Of a DNA stretch of 28,275 nucleotides, positions 1 to 9,625 are shown in pieces. The notes under the pieces are model-generated. The model ran no database searches and was not told where the DNA came from. It was given only the letters and a program-made list of their open reading frames with translations. The stretch comes from Heterotrichella gracilis (Eukaryota > Sar > Xanthophyceae > Tribonematales > Xanthonemataceae), in NCBI GenBank assembly GCA_032358255.1, contig JAULBX010028482.1, positions 1 through 28,275 of the forward strand, read 5' to 3'. Position 1 is the stretch's first letter, and each line of letters opens with the position of its first letter. The position numbers and the translations under genes were made by a program.

Positions 1-180
1 TAAGCAACCCATCCAGAAAGTGACCCTACGTCATTCCCAGGTGAGCAGTCGAGCGGGTACTAATCCCACCGACTATATCTGAAGGGCCAATTAAATGGCC
101 TTGGTGCTCGTGAAATCGCGCTACGAAGCGCGCACTTCATACATGGGGCCCAACACCAGAACTGCTTGTATAGCATGTAA
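1..180 (+). other. possible 3' end of an unidentified gene cut by the window edge
   Basis: A frame starting at base 2 stays open for 26 codons and stops with TGA at 80-82. A TGTAA motif follows at 176-180, 94 nt after the stop, which is the usual layout of a green-algal 3' untranslated region. The peptide is too short to recognise. Against this reading, bases 38-46 read CAG followed by GTGAGC, a very good splice donor, so the coding part may instead end at base 40 and continue in an intron. I cannot choose between these, and either could be chance. Confidence 0.25.
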
Positions 181-1755
181 CATAGTCAGCTGTGCAAGAT
201 TCGGTACCATTTGACTTGTAGTGCATGTGTCAAAATCCTTCCTGCTTGAAGCGTTGTTGACCGTTTGTGATAACACCCCTCACATGCACGCACACACATG
301 CACCAGACCATGGCGCTGTCAGAGTCCTGGTCGTGGGCTTTCTGACGAGGATTCACCATGATACTGGGATGTATATTCACAGCAGCGTTATTTTTGCCAT
401 ATGCAAGCACATCAACTGTAGTGGGGAATCACTGTCCCCATTGCTGCCTAGTAATTCAGCATGTGCACGTTCATGGCTTGCTTGCATCTCAGCAGTCCGA
501 AGATTCAACAGCGGTGCCCACAGTAGAGACTACATCTTGGAGAAAACATATTGAAACAAAGCTTTTTTCTGTGATGGGCGGTAATACTGTAAGTTCCCGC
601 CTGACTTTGGCATCCGTCAGCTGCTGCTGCAGTGCTAATTGCCAATGGCATGCCTAATGGCTTACTCAACCCGACATACCGTGGACTTGACGTTTGCCCA
701 CAGTGGATGTTCTTGTGATGAGAGTTACAAAGAATGCCCGGGCTTAATTCTCTGCAGCTGGTGTTTGTGCATAGATAGTTTGCTTCTAATGCTGCATTTC
801 ACCTTTGCCCATCACAGTCTAAGACTTGAGGACGGCTTCAACAACATGATTCACTAGTGTAACAGCTGTCTCACCGATGTGAGCCAGCCTACAAATTTTA
901 AATGGCGGTGTTTAGAAGTAAAGCAACAGATTCCACAGTGTCCAAGTGCTGCAATGCTCCCACCGTTGTGCACCCAAATCAAAACGAACAAAATAACTGG
1001 CCATGCCACCTACTTGCAAGGCACAGAATATATTCCCATTTAATATTGATACAGTGACAAAAAAGGCTGCCACACTGCATAAACTGCTGCCCAATTCAAG
1101 ACCCCGTTAATTTTTTGCCACCAATAAACACATGCCACCGCAACACTGGCCAGCACTTGACCACTATACTGCAATCTCAGTCTTCAGCACCGGTGTTGAA
1201 CTTTTCTTCTCGCATACAATTGCAAGGGGACCTCTGCAACCACCCCTGGAATCTAACTTCTTGTGTACAAACGTGGGTGTTGTTCGAAAAGAACGACTGT
1301 ATCGGGAACAAGATATCTCGCCGCCTTTGATAACTACTGAACTACCCCAACGTGTAACCTATGTTTGCACAAGCTCTTTATTATGTGCTTGCACAAGCAT
1401 CTAGTGTGACTGCCGTGGTACTATACCCCAGCAAGACCTAGAGCAGCCTGTGTTGTGTAAGCACAGAGTCTAGATTCTGCGTCGCTAATGGGCAAAGGCA
1501 AAAGAAGGTAAATGCAGAAAGTGCAAGTAAACAGCTGACTGCTGGTATGCAGGGTATGTCCTGCTGCCAATAACTTGAAGTGTTTCAACAGGGGCCCCTA
1601 AATTGTGGCCCAGCGACCCATTGCAACATCTGCACTCAGGTGTAATGATCCGTTATGTGTCCATGTCAGTCTGAGCTGCAGTGCATTTGCTCCCACGTTG
1701 CTCCACAGGATGCCCCTTTGGCTATTCAGCGTCTCCGCATGGTGGCTCAGCCACT
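181..1755. other. intergenic stretch and 3' flank of FAT; no recognised gene
   Basis: No open frame here resembles a known family and none forms a convincing exon chain. The longest frames are about 70-100 codons, have irregular composition and overlap on both strands. The right-hand part must hold the 3' untranslated region of the thioesterase gene, which is transcribed leftward, but I did not find a close TGTAA signal for it: the first TTACA on the + strand below its stop is near 724. Several + strand TGTAA pentamers occur (for example near 857 and 1354) with no gene attached. Confidence 0.5.
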
Positions 1756-4100
1756 CTACCTGGTGTCGTTCCTGGGCTGCCAGTAGGTCCTTGCACGCAC
1801 AAGCTCAGTGCAGTTCTGCTTGTTCTCGTCGCACTTGCGCAGGGTGTGGACGTAGGCTTGAGCACCGGTCGCGCCATTCAGGTTCTCATCCGCCTGGTTG
1901 TCGACGGGGCTGCCCAGCGAATCGATGGTGTCGCCGCACATGCACTCTCCCTTGAAGTCGATCTCAACCTGGAGGGTTGCAAACAAAACTCAGTCAGTAA
2001 TTCCCAGCGTAGCTGGCAAACAAAAATCAGTCAGTAAATCCGAATGTAGTTGGCAGTCAGTGCATGTGCCTGGACAGGTTGAGGCAGTGCAAAGCGATGG
2101 CAGGCATGGCGGATCAGTGCACAGAGATGCCACCAGCCTTGTGGGTGCGGGGCAGGTAAGTATGGCAGGTTCACCCACCTGGTACAGGTGATGCGTCTGG
2201 TAGACCTCCAGCGGCACCGTCTCCAGCGTCCATGCCAGGTACACCACGTTGTTGATGTGCCCATTCATGTCCATGTCTGAGCGGCGAGCCACTTGCACAG
2301 GGCCAACGATCTGCACAGCAGCAACGGAGCTATCAATTTATTGCACTGCATGCAACGATAGAGAAATATTCCCAGTAGGGTACTGGGCACAGTGGATGAA
2401 TTGCCACATCGGCCACGTTGGATTTTAGGCAACCCTGTGGCGCGCCATGCATGGTGGCATGTATGGCTGCATGTGACAGGCAATGTTTGTTGACCACATA
2501 GCTAAAGCAATAATAATAAAGATAAAATGGCTAAAGTCCGTACCGATGGCGGCTCCGTCAGCTCAGGCAGCTTCTTACGTGTGTACTCCTCAGGAATGGC
2601 AAACCTGCGCAGCGGCCGCAATACATTTCAACACACAGCTGCAAGGGCAGCATTCAAAGGGCCATGCTATGCATGCTAAGCACGTCACACAAATCGCTGC
2701 AGTGCATGGCATGAGATGTCCATCAAAAGCTGTTCCTAGAGCTAGCTCGGTTGTAAATTGATATAATAATCGAATTGCCAGCCTGGTAATGTGCTTCCAA
2801 GTGGGCATACCTCAGGTCCCTGGGTGCGAAGTGCTCCAGCTTGTACTTCATGGCATCAGGGAACTTGGACAGGCGGCGCGTCTTGGTGTTCATCATGATC
2901 CAGGTGCTGCGAGCACGAAATTAGCATATTGGGATATTGCCATTCATGCAAGACCCACAACCAGGGTTGGTGCACCACCTTCAAAGCAAAGGCGGTAGCG
3001 GGTGCATCAAAGCATGGCGGTAGCAAGTGCAAGCAAGCTCCAACGCACCCCAGGCCCGCACTGTGAAGACAGGCCTAGTCGGCAGCAGGCAACAAGTCCA
3101 GGAATGAGGGTTGCACTACAGGTGGGGGGTTGTGTTGGTACCTTGTGGCGTTCCCCAACTTCTCCCCGGTTTGTGCGTTGGTCAGCACATAGTCCCTGCG
3201 GGCTGCCACCCTGCCCTCTGCAGTGAAGTAGGTAGCAATGCGCACCACCTCGCCCCTGCACAGCCACACACAGCAACAGTTGGAGGCGTGCTATGGGCCC
3301 TATTGGGTTGGACAAGATAGGCAGAGACCTCACAGTTGGATGGCAGAGGCATGTGCCTGGTCCCAGCAGAGATCAGGGTCCTTACCACTTGGGATAGGTT
3401 TCCATCTGAATCTGCAGCCTGGTCAACACGAAGATCAGCGACTCCTTGACCATGAGCGGGTCAGCACCGAACCCGTCCTCGGACGGGCCCCACAGGGCCA
3501 CGGCATGGTTGCCACACAGTTCCTGCGGAGATCAGTAACGGTGGTTAGTGCGCCGCATGGCTCGGGTCCAATGCTGGAGACAGTGGTGCCATACTTTTAT
3601 GGCCTTTCGCTAAGCGGAAAGGGAGTTTCCTTGGCTTTGTCCAGGCTATATTCTTTATATGCTTCACGTAGCGATACACAAGATTGCAGTTCATATGAAG
3701 AGCATGCACACGACGATGGGCGGGCGTCAGATCATCGGACCTGGAGCAAGTTTGCGATGGTGACGATGGTGGCCCGCTGATCTGGGCCGGCCTCTGCGCC
3801 ACGGATCCTGGCCTCCTGAACGAATACTGTGTTGTCCTCTATGAGACGGCCTGGGGCAGGTGCGGCAAACTCAACCTGGAACGGCTCAGGGTCGAACTCC
3901 AGTGTTGCAGTTTGCTCCACCGTTGCACTGGCTTTGCTCGCGCAGAGCGTCCTTGGACCTTGCAGGTGCTTGCCGTTCCCAGAGCCGATGGCGAGGCGCA
4001 GCTGCTGTCGCGAGGCTTGAGTAAATCTGGCACTAGTGGATGCTGCACTCTCGTCTGGACGGCATTGCAGCCCCAAGCGGGGCACACGGCCGCACAACAT
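1756..4100 (-). CDS. FAT: plastid acyl-ACP thioesterase (FatA/FatB family), 8 exons, 370 aa
   Basis: This enzyme hydrolyses acyl-ACP in the plastid stroma, ending fatty acid synthesis and releasing free fatty acids for export. Exons on the - strand are 4100-3741, 3522-3386, 3255-3142, 2906-2811, 2604-2544, 2310-2179 and 1968-1756, with exon 1 holding the leader; all junctions are GT-AG and in phase (seven coding blocks are listed; I found no further one). Exon 1 begins with about 60 residues rich in Ser, Ala, Arg and Gln, like a transit peptide, then reaches the family block GPDQRATI. The next exon opens ELCGNHAVALWG. The second hotdog repeat carries the D-x-N-x-H catalytic pattern (D270, N272, H274 in DMDMNGHINN), and the last exon has a GECMCGD segment at the position of the family's conserved Glu/Cys. 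Land-plant enzymes usually read NQH where this has NGH. The start at 4100 is the in-frame ATG. FatA and FatB cannot be told apart here, and green algae often have only one FAT. Confidence 0.9.
1981..2054. repeat. 37-bp tandem duplication in the last FAT intron
   Basis: Two head-to-tail 37-bp units, 1981-2017 and 2018-2054, both begin AAACAAAA and share CAGTCAGTAA. They match at about 31 of 37 positions. They lie in the intron between FAT exons 2310-2179 and 1968-1756, about a dozen bases upstream of the last exon on the coding strand. No coding role is apparent. Confidence 0.8.
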
Positions 4101-6890
4101 GGGTGAAAGATTGTGTTGAACGGTGACCAGGGTGTGTGCGGTCGGGGCTGTCCAAGAAAGCCAAGACGCGCCAGCGGTCGGTTACAGGCTGCCACTTCAA
4201 AAGCGATGGGTGTGCGATGCCTGATGGTGACGGCCCTAACAACAGCAGACAAAGCCTTATCGCAACTTTTGAGCGGGTAACAGGCCGGCCGGCTGTGCAA
4301 GAGAAGTCGAAACACTACTAAGGTTTGGTGGCTTTAAAGCAAAACAGGGCTCTGCCACCTGCAGTGCAGTCTCCCTTAAAAGGCGAGCATAGATGGCCAC
4401 CATCGGTTGCGACGGGTCAGGCATTAGAGGACATGCCACCACGAATTGTTTCAGGTTACCATGTGTTTCCCCCTTGATCCATCCCCGTCTCGAGCTCATC
4501 GATCCACCCCATCTCGGTCCATCTCCCTGTCGAAAGTTGTCCAGCCAAAACTGTACCTGGCGAGCCCAGCCGCCCTTGTTCGACAACCAGAAAGGCGCTG
4601 CTGGGCTGTGTCCGAGGTTTGTGTCATACGACAGAGTACGTAGAACCAGAATGGAACATGTTGCATGGTGATGACGAGTCACTAGCCGGGTGGGGCCCAC
4701 AAACGTGGGCCACATCAACCGGCACGCGTGGTCCAACCAGGCGTCGGCTGTGTGATTGGGATACTGCTATCACACTTGGAGCTAATTTGTAAGAGACTCG
4801 AGAAAGTGCAGCCAATGGATGCAGGAGGAGCAGCATGATATCGGTTGCAACTGGGTGCACCCTTGGCCAGCTGGCCAGGGCACCTTCGGGCGGCGTTGTG
4901 CGTTGACATTGGCGTCACGTAGCAGTGCAATCTGCCGGTAGGTAAGTTGACATCCCTCTAGAACGACCGAATGGCTGTCCAATTCGCGATGGTTGGTGCA
5001 TGCATGTAGTGCGCATGTTTTGTGCCAGGTAGTGTCAAGGTCTTGGCGCAGCATATCCACTCGCTGCGACCGCCCACCTGCTTGTTCTTGCTAAGGGGTA
5101 CGTGTTTTGAGCACCATTTTCACCACAATTTTTTTTATTTTGGTATCGAGGTGGAGGCTGACTGTGCAGCTAGGGCGCCCACAGAACGCCAAGTATTTAG
5201 GGCAGCTACCAGCGTGGTCTAAGCGCGCAATGCGCGCTGTCAGTGTACTCGTGTTCGTGCACTTCGTAAGTATCACAGCAAAGCAAAAGGCTTGCATGCC
5301 TGCTCTCCCGGATGCACCACCTGCCCACTTGTGCATGGACCCACCCAGTCCAACGCCCTGTGGAAGGACAGGAAATTGATGTGTGGTGCAGGGCAGAACC
5401 CTTTTGGGCAGTGATGCATCAATATCTGATGGAACTGCCGGGACTCTCTTTGGTGGTAGGCTAGAGGAAGCAGCAGTATGAGCCCACTGTTGTTGGCACC
5501 ATGGGAAAGGGCACCAATTTGCCAAAGCAGTATGGCACGCAGCCCGTGGCATACCTTCTCCATGCACACCACCTTCAAGTCAGCACATGCTAACTGACGA
5601 TGTCGGAGAGAAGCCTCCATACCAATTTTGTAGCACTTTGCTGGCGCGCAAGGAGCAAGTATTGACAGACAGCGGGCATTTCCAATCAACAGGCGCAGGT
5701 TGCCTTACAAGTAGCCAGCATCATCTTCCCCATCACTTTCCATTCCATTGATACGCAGTTTTGGTTGAGTGGCCATTTGCACTGTACGGGCCAGGATCCG
5801 GTTGTAGATGTAGCCTGTGTTCCTATAACTACAGACTTTGTTTATTTTACTGAGCCACCTGGGGCTTTTGAGTTGCGTTTTTCCACACGTCGTGTACACG
5901 CCTTACTGTAGCAGGGCAGCTCGTATGCTTGCCGCTGTTTAGACTATCTTAATATTGTTCTTTGGTTTTGCATGCCCTTACTGTGGCATGGTGACACAGT
6001 TGTGCGTCTTTCAGGCACTAACTGTTGTGTTGTCGACGGTTCCATGTCCTGGTGTCAATATAATCACTCTCCACTGCATCCCCACCCACTTATATCGGCT
6101 GTTGTGTGCCCAGTTGATAGCAAGCCCGTCCTGATTGCTTGGTAACCTTCACAGTTTTGAGCATTTATGCACACCATCTGTTCAGAAGTCCTCTTGAAAA
6201 GAGTCCGCCAGCTTTCGCTGTGGACTTCTGCCAAGAATTTGTTCCAGCAGTTTTGCGTATTCCTTGTCATAGCAGTTTCCATATCTTATTCTTTGTAGAC
6301 TATGCCTTTGACTAGTCCAGTGTTGTGTATCCCTCTGCCTAGCTCAAGCTCAGGCGCGTGCTTGTGTTGACTATTTTGCAGTAGAAATTTTCAGCGTGTT
6401 CTACGGGACCCTACCCCTTTAGTGCCGTCATCTGGATATTTACTTGCTGGCTTTGGTTGACAAACAAAAGAACGATTTTGGAGCTGTGAACATAGGCTGA
6501 GAAGTGAGACTCCTAGAAGCCAAGTGAGACTCCTAGAAGCCAGTTGCTTGTACCATGACATCCCAATTGTAATGATCAACTTCGATGGCAGCATGGCGCT
6601 GGAAGGCTGGATGGCAGCAAGTACTTTCATCATGAACTTTATTGCATCACAGAAAATACAAAACAACCCAACTGGAATCACCCCCGTTTTGATGGGCCAC
6701 AGTGGATTTTTCCCAGGCAGCATGATGGTAAAGGTGGCCATGTTAACTAGAAACAGCCAGTTTTGCCATTTTGCCCAATTTTGCCATCAATTTGCCTTGC
6801 ACTGGTGAGGAAGCTCAAAAGCTGTGACACAGGTATCAGATACACACTACCGCTGATTGAGAGACACCCTCCTCGGGTCATAGCGACAGG
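4101..6890. other. 2.8-kb stretch between divergent FAT and GRXS16; no recognised gene
   Basis: This must contain the 5' regions of FAT (leftward) and GRXS16 (rightward), but at 2.8 kb it is longer than the other divergent spacers here. Long frames exist on the - strand (4257-4736, about 159 codons; 5273-5689, about 138; 6391-6741, about 116; 6064-6282, about 72), and a + strand frame lies at 6524-6808. I recognise none of them, and none has a convincing chain of splice sites. A perfect 20-bp tandem duplication sits at 6502-6541 and an imperfect GC-rich palindrome at 5222-5238. A degenerate mobile element or a lineage-specific gene remains possible. Confidence 0.5.
6502..6541. repeat. perfect 20-bp tandem duplication
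   Basis: The unit AAGTGAGACTCCTAGAAGCC occurs twice without a mismatch, at 6502-6521 and 6522-6541, about 350 bp upstream of the GRXS16 start codon. The perfect match suggests a recent event, a constraint, or an assembly artefact. Confidence 0.95.
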
Positions 6891-9625
6891 ATGGCGTCAC
6901 TGCAGGCCGTGTTTTGTGGCACGCCCTTCATCACTGCCCGACCCCCAGCCAAGTGCAGCGTGCACGCCCTTCCACAGCCACGCCCACGTTGCTGGCAGCA
7001 GGCTGCGGTCCGTTCACCGTTGAAACAGGGAACCTACTACAGGTCGCAGCCCTCCACGAAGCTGCAGGCAGCAGCGGCTGTGGCCATCACAGACACGGAA
7101 GCAGTGCCTTTGGATGGCAGCGCCCCCTTCCCCAGCGCTGCAGGGGTGTATGCTATATATGACAAGGAGGGCAAGCTGCAGTACGTTGGACTGTCGAGAA
7201 AGGTATGGAAAGCCTATGTTCCGTGCCAACTGGTGAACAGTGGCTTGCGGAATGTCTGTTGCCGCCATTTTCCGGCCATATGCATGCATATAGGACATTG
7301 TTGGCGTAGCTATGTGCAAGTCCTGACATGACCTTGTGCAATGGCATTGTTACGTCAGTGTTATCGAATTGGGCATAAGAAGCATTTGTCAAACGCAACA
7401 GGTGCTGCGTAGAAGTGCATATGCACCTGGAACTACTCTTTGCATACTACCTAGCAGTCAGCAATACCTTGCTGTACCACCGATGCCGATACTGCTGTAC
7501 AATGACTGTTGTGTCATTGCCGCATTCCCCGCAACTTTGCTCACTGTGATGCAAAAGTGGATAATGGTATTCTAGGGTTTAGGGTTTTCCCCTCACGTCG
7601 GTGCATCGTACTGCAGATCGCCGTCAGCGTTGCCAACCACGCTGCGGAGCTGCCCGAGCTGGTCCATGCCGCCAAGGCACTGGTGGTTGACAACCCCACC
7701 AAGGACAACCTCACTGCAGCATGGAAGGAGTGGGTGCAACAAGCAGGTCAGTGCGGCACACGCAAAAAAAGCTTTCCCCCTGTCCCTAGGGCAATTTGGG
7801 GCTCCCAGGGACAGGGGATAAAGCACAACACACACACACACACTAGGTTAATATAGATGCATGGGGAAATAACAATAGTTTGTGTGGTGCATTACGTGCT
7901 CGTGTGCCATCCACTGTGTTGGCTCAGTGGCGGTACCTGTGCCGCCCAACACCCATTCATTGCATTGCCCAGGGCGTTGACAAACCTTCAGGGCTTAGGG
8001 ACTAGGATTTGAAGGCTATAATTTGATGCCGCTCTGTGCACGTCAAGGGCTTATGGTTACAGGATTTAGGGTTTAGGGTTTGGCATCGCTGCGTGCCCAC
8101 GCTGCGACGTGCAACAGAGGCTACAATCCTAGAAACCCTAAACCCTGAATTCTAAACCCCTCCCCCTGCAGTTGAGACCGCTGACAAAGTCCCTCCCCAT
8201 GTGTGCCTCGCATGACCACATTGACAGCCATCTCAAATCCCTAAACCCTAAATCCCTCCCGCTGCAGTTGAGACCGCTGGCGAGATCCCCCCCGGCAACA
8301 TGCCTGGCGTGACCACCTGGACTGCCAAGCGGGTGCGTGGGCCCAAGGCCGAGCTGAAGCTTACCCCAGGCAAGGGTGTTGAGGACCTGACCTGCAGCCT
8401 GGAGGACCTGGTGGACCAGGTGGTGAAGACTAACAAGGTGAGGGTAGGAGGACTCAGGACTTGGTGAAACTGCAAAAAGGCGTGTGTAGGGGGGAACTCT
8501 TGTAAAGCAGGTGGTGCAGACTAACAAGGACCAGGACCGGGAATCGCTCCACTCGGGAGTTGCCCATGGTTTTCGGACTGCGGCGGGCTTTTTCATCATT
8601 ATTCTGTTATTCTGCAGACTAACAAGGTGGGGGTAGAAGGAAACCTCTCTGAAAATTACCGTACACATCCCATTTTGCACAGCGCAGCTTGTTGCCTGGG
8701 TAAAGGAAACTGGCAGACAGGTGCATTCCATTGTATCAAATATCCATTCTCGTATCAATATCCTTCTTTCAAACCGATTGCCATTTCCCCCCCCGGCGCA
8801 GGTGGTTGCGTTTGTGAAGGGCACCAGCACGCAGCCGCATGCACTCTACTTCATATCCTTTATCATACTCGTGGATTCCATCTTACAATCCATGTTGAAA
8901 TCCGACTGACTGTTTCCTGCCCCGGCGCAGGTTGTTGCCTTTGTGGAGGGCACCCGCACGCAGCCGCATGCACTGTACTTAATATCCAATTTCATATGAA
9001 TAATATAACTTTAAATCCAACTGCCTGTTTCCCGCCGCGGCGCAGGTGGTTGCGTTTGTGAAGGGCACCCGCACGCAGCCGCAGTGCGGCTTCTCTTACA
9101 AGGTCCTGTCCATGCTGAACGAGACAGGGGGGGAGTACGAGGTGGTGAATGTGTTGGACGAGCTGTACAACCCTGGCCTCAGGGAGGCCATCAAGCGCTA
9201 CTCCCAATGGCCAACCATCCCACAGGTAGGGTGGTAGTCCCGGTTATTTTGCAACACAAACAGAAGCATTCTTGGCTGATTACTTTTGTTTCCTTTGAGC
9301 AAGCAAGTGGAAGTGCAGTGTAGTTGCCTTGACCAGTTCCTTTTGGCCAAGTGTACATCTAGGGCTCAGGGTTATCCCATGCCACCATACGCCAGGGGGT
9401 TGTAGCATGTGCCAGCAGGTGCCTGCAACTTACCAAATCACAGCCACAAGTCTTTTAGGCCTTGCGCCATACCATTTTATGCCATATTACCAGGATGATC
9501 CTTCAAGGGTTATCTGTGCTGCGTCGCAGGTGTTTGTGGGTGGCGAGTTCATTGGCGGGGCGGACATTGTTGAGCAGATGCACACAAGCGGGGAGCTCAA
9601 GGAACTGGTCAGAAGCACCAAGTGA
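6891..9625 (+). CDS. GRXS16: chloroplast monothiol glutaredoxin with N-terminal GIY-YIG domain, 5 exons, 295 aa
   Basis: Exons are 6891-7202, 7617-7746, 8268-8437, 9046-9225 and 9530-9625; all junctions are GT-AG and keep the frame. After a transit-like leader of about 65 residues, exon 1 ends with a GIY-YIG core written GVY (85-87) and YVG (98-100). Exons 2 and 3 cover the rest of that domain and the linker. Exon 4 opens VVAFVKGTRTQPQCGFS, with the CGFS site at 218-221, and contains WPTIPQ; exon 5 carries VFVGGEFIGGADI and the C-terminus. This order and length match Arabidopsis GRXS16 (about 293 aa). CGFS glutaredoxins bind a [2Fe-2S] cluster with glutathione and transfer it within the plastid; the GIY-YIG part of the Arabidopsis protein is reported to have nuclease activity. 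The start is the first in-frame ATG. The gene is unusual for its many duplicated exon edges, listed separately. A TGTAA follows at 9876-9880. Confidence 0.93.
7573..7588 (+). repeat. interstitial telomere-type motif in GRXS16 intron 1
   Basis: Two TTTAGGG-type units in TAGGGTTTAGGGTTTT lie just before the acceptor of exon 2 (AG at 7615-7616). TTTAGGG is the telomere repeat of land plants and many green algae. Confidence 0.75.
7828..7845. repeat. CA dinucleotide microsatellite in GRXS16 intron 2
   Basis: A short run of CA/AC repeats follows the exon 2 donor by about 80 bases. It is ordinary simple sequence. Confidence 0.8.
8065..8256. repeat. inverted telomere-type motifs in GRXS16 intron 2
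   Basis: TTTAGGG units at 8065-8081 are followed by the reverse orientation, CCCTAAA type, at 8133-8146 and again at 8235-8256. The first and second blocks could pair as a stem of about 14 bp with a loop of about 50 nt. The second and third blocks each precede a copy of the exon 3 acceptor, so they belong to the 96-bp duplicated unit described next. Confidence 0.75.
8133..8320 (+). repeat. 96-bp duplication of the GRXS16 exon 3 acceptor and exon start
   Basis: The sequence CTGCAGTTGAGACCGCTG occurs with its AG ending at 8171 and again at 8267. The second is the functional exon 3 acceptor. Similarity extends leftward through a CCCTAAA-type stretch and rightward about 45 bp into coding sequence (GACCACATTGACAGCCA against GACCACCTGGACTGCCA). 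The first copy is a decoy exon start that has diverged beyond the acceptor. Confidence 0.85.
8416..8640 (+). repeat. three tandem copies of the GRXS16 exon 3 donor region
   Basis: The end of exon 3, ACTAACAAG, occurs three times, ending at 8437 (functional, followed by GTGAGG), 8528 (followed by GACCAG, donor lost) and 8626 (followed by GTGGGG). The spacings are 91 and 98 bp. In the third copy CTGCAG stands directly before ACTAACAAG, so a 9-nt segment, 8618-8626, is framed by AG and GT and could be a microexon coding Thr-Asn-Lys without changing the frame. Confidence 0.8.
8680..9100 (+). repeat. four-copy tandem array of the GRXS16 exon 4 acceptor and exon start
   Basis: Units with GCGCAG followed by a version of the first 40 or so bases of exon 4 have their AG at 8687, 8801, 8930 and 9045, giving spacings of 114, 129 and 115 bp. 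The last is the functional exon. Copies two and three keep the reading VVAF..GT.TQP but then turn to CATGCACT.TACTT instead of the CGFS codons. The first copy is the most degraded. The intervening intron sequence, including an ATATCC motif after each of the first three starts, is part of the unit. Confidence 0.9.

Noticed and set aside
53..72. GGTACTAATCC resembling a tRNA B box
   Set aside because: It differs from the consensus at key positions and no acceptor, D or anticodon arm can be formed around it.
3839..4315. 158-codon - strand frame beginning MFRLLLHSRPACYP, as a longer FAT leader
   Set aside because: It is out of frame with the thioesterase block; the frame starting at 4100 runs straight into the conserved sequence.
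5222..5238. GC-rich palindrome AGCGCGCAATGCGCGCT as a transposon end or terminator
   Set aside because: No partner copy or target-site duplication was seen, and the symmetry is short and imperfect.
8627..9061. 144-codon + strand frame with repeated CxCxGHxHA-like motifs, as a repeat protein
   Set aside because: The protein repeats are the out-of-frame reading of the exon 4 acceptor array; the true exon uses another frame.
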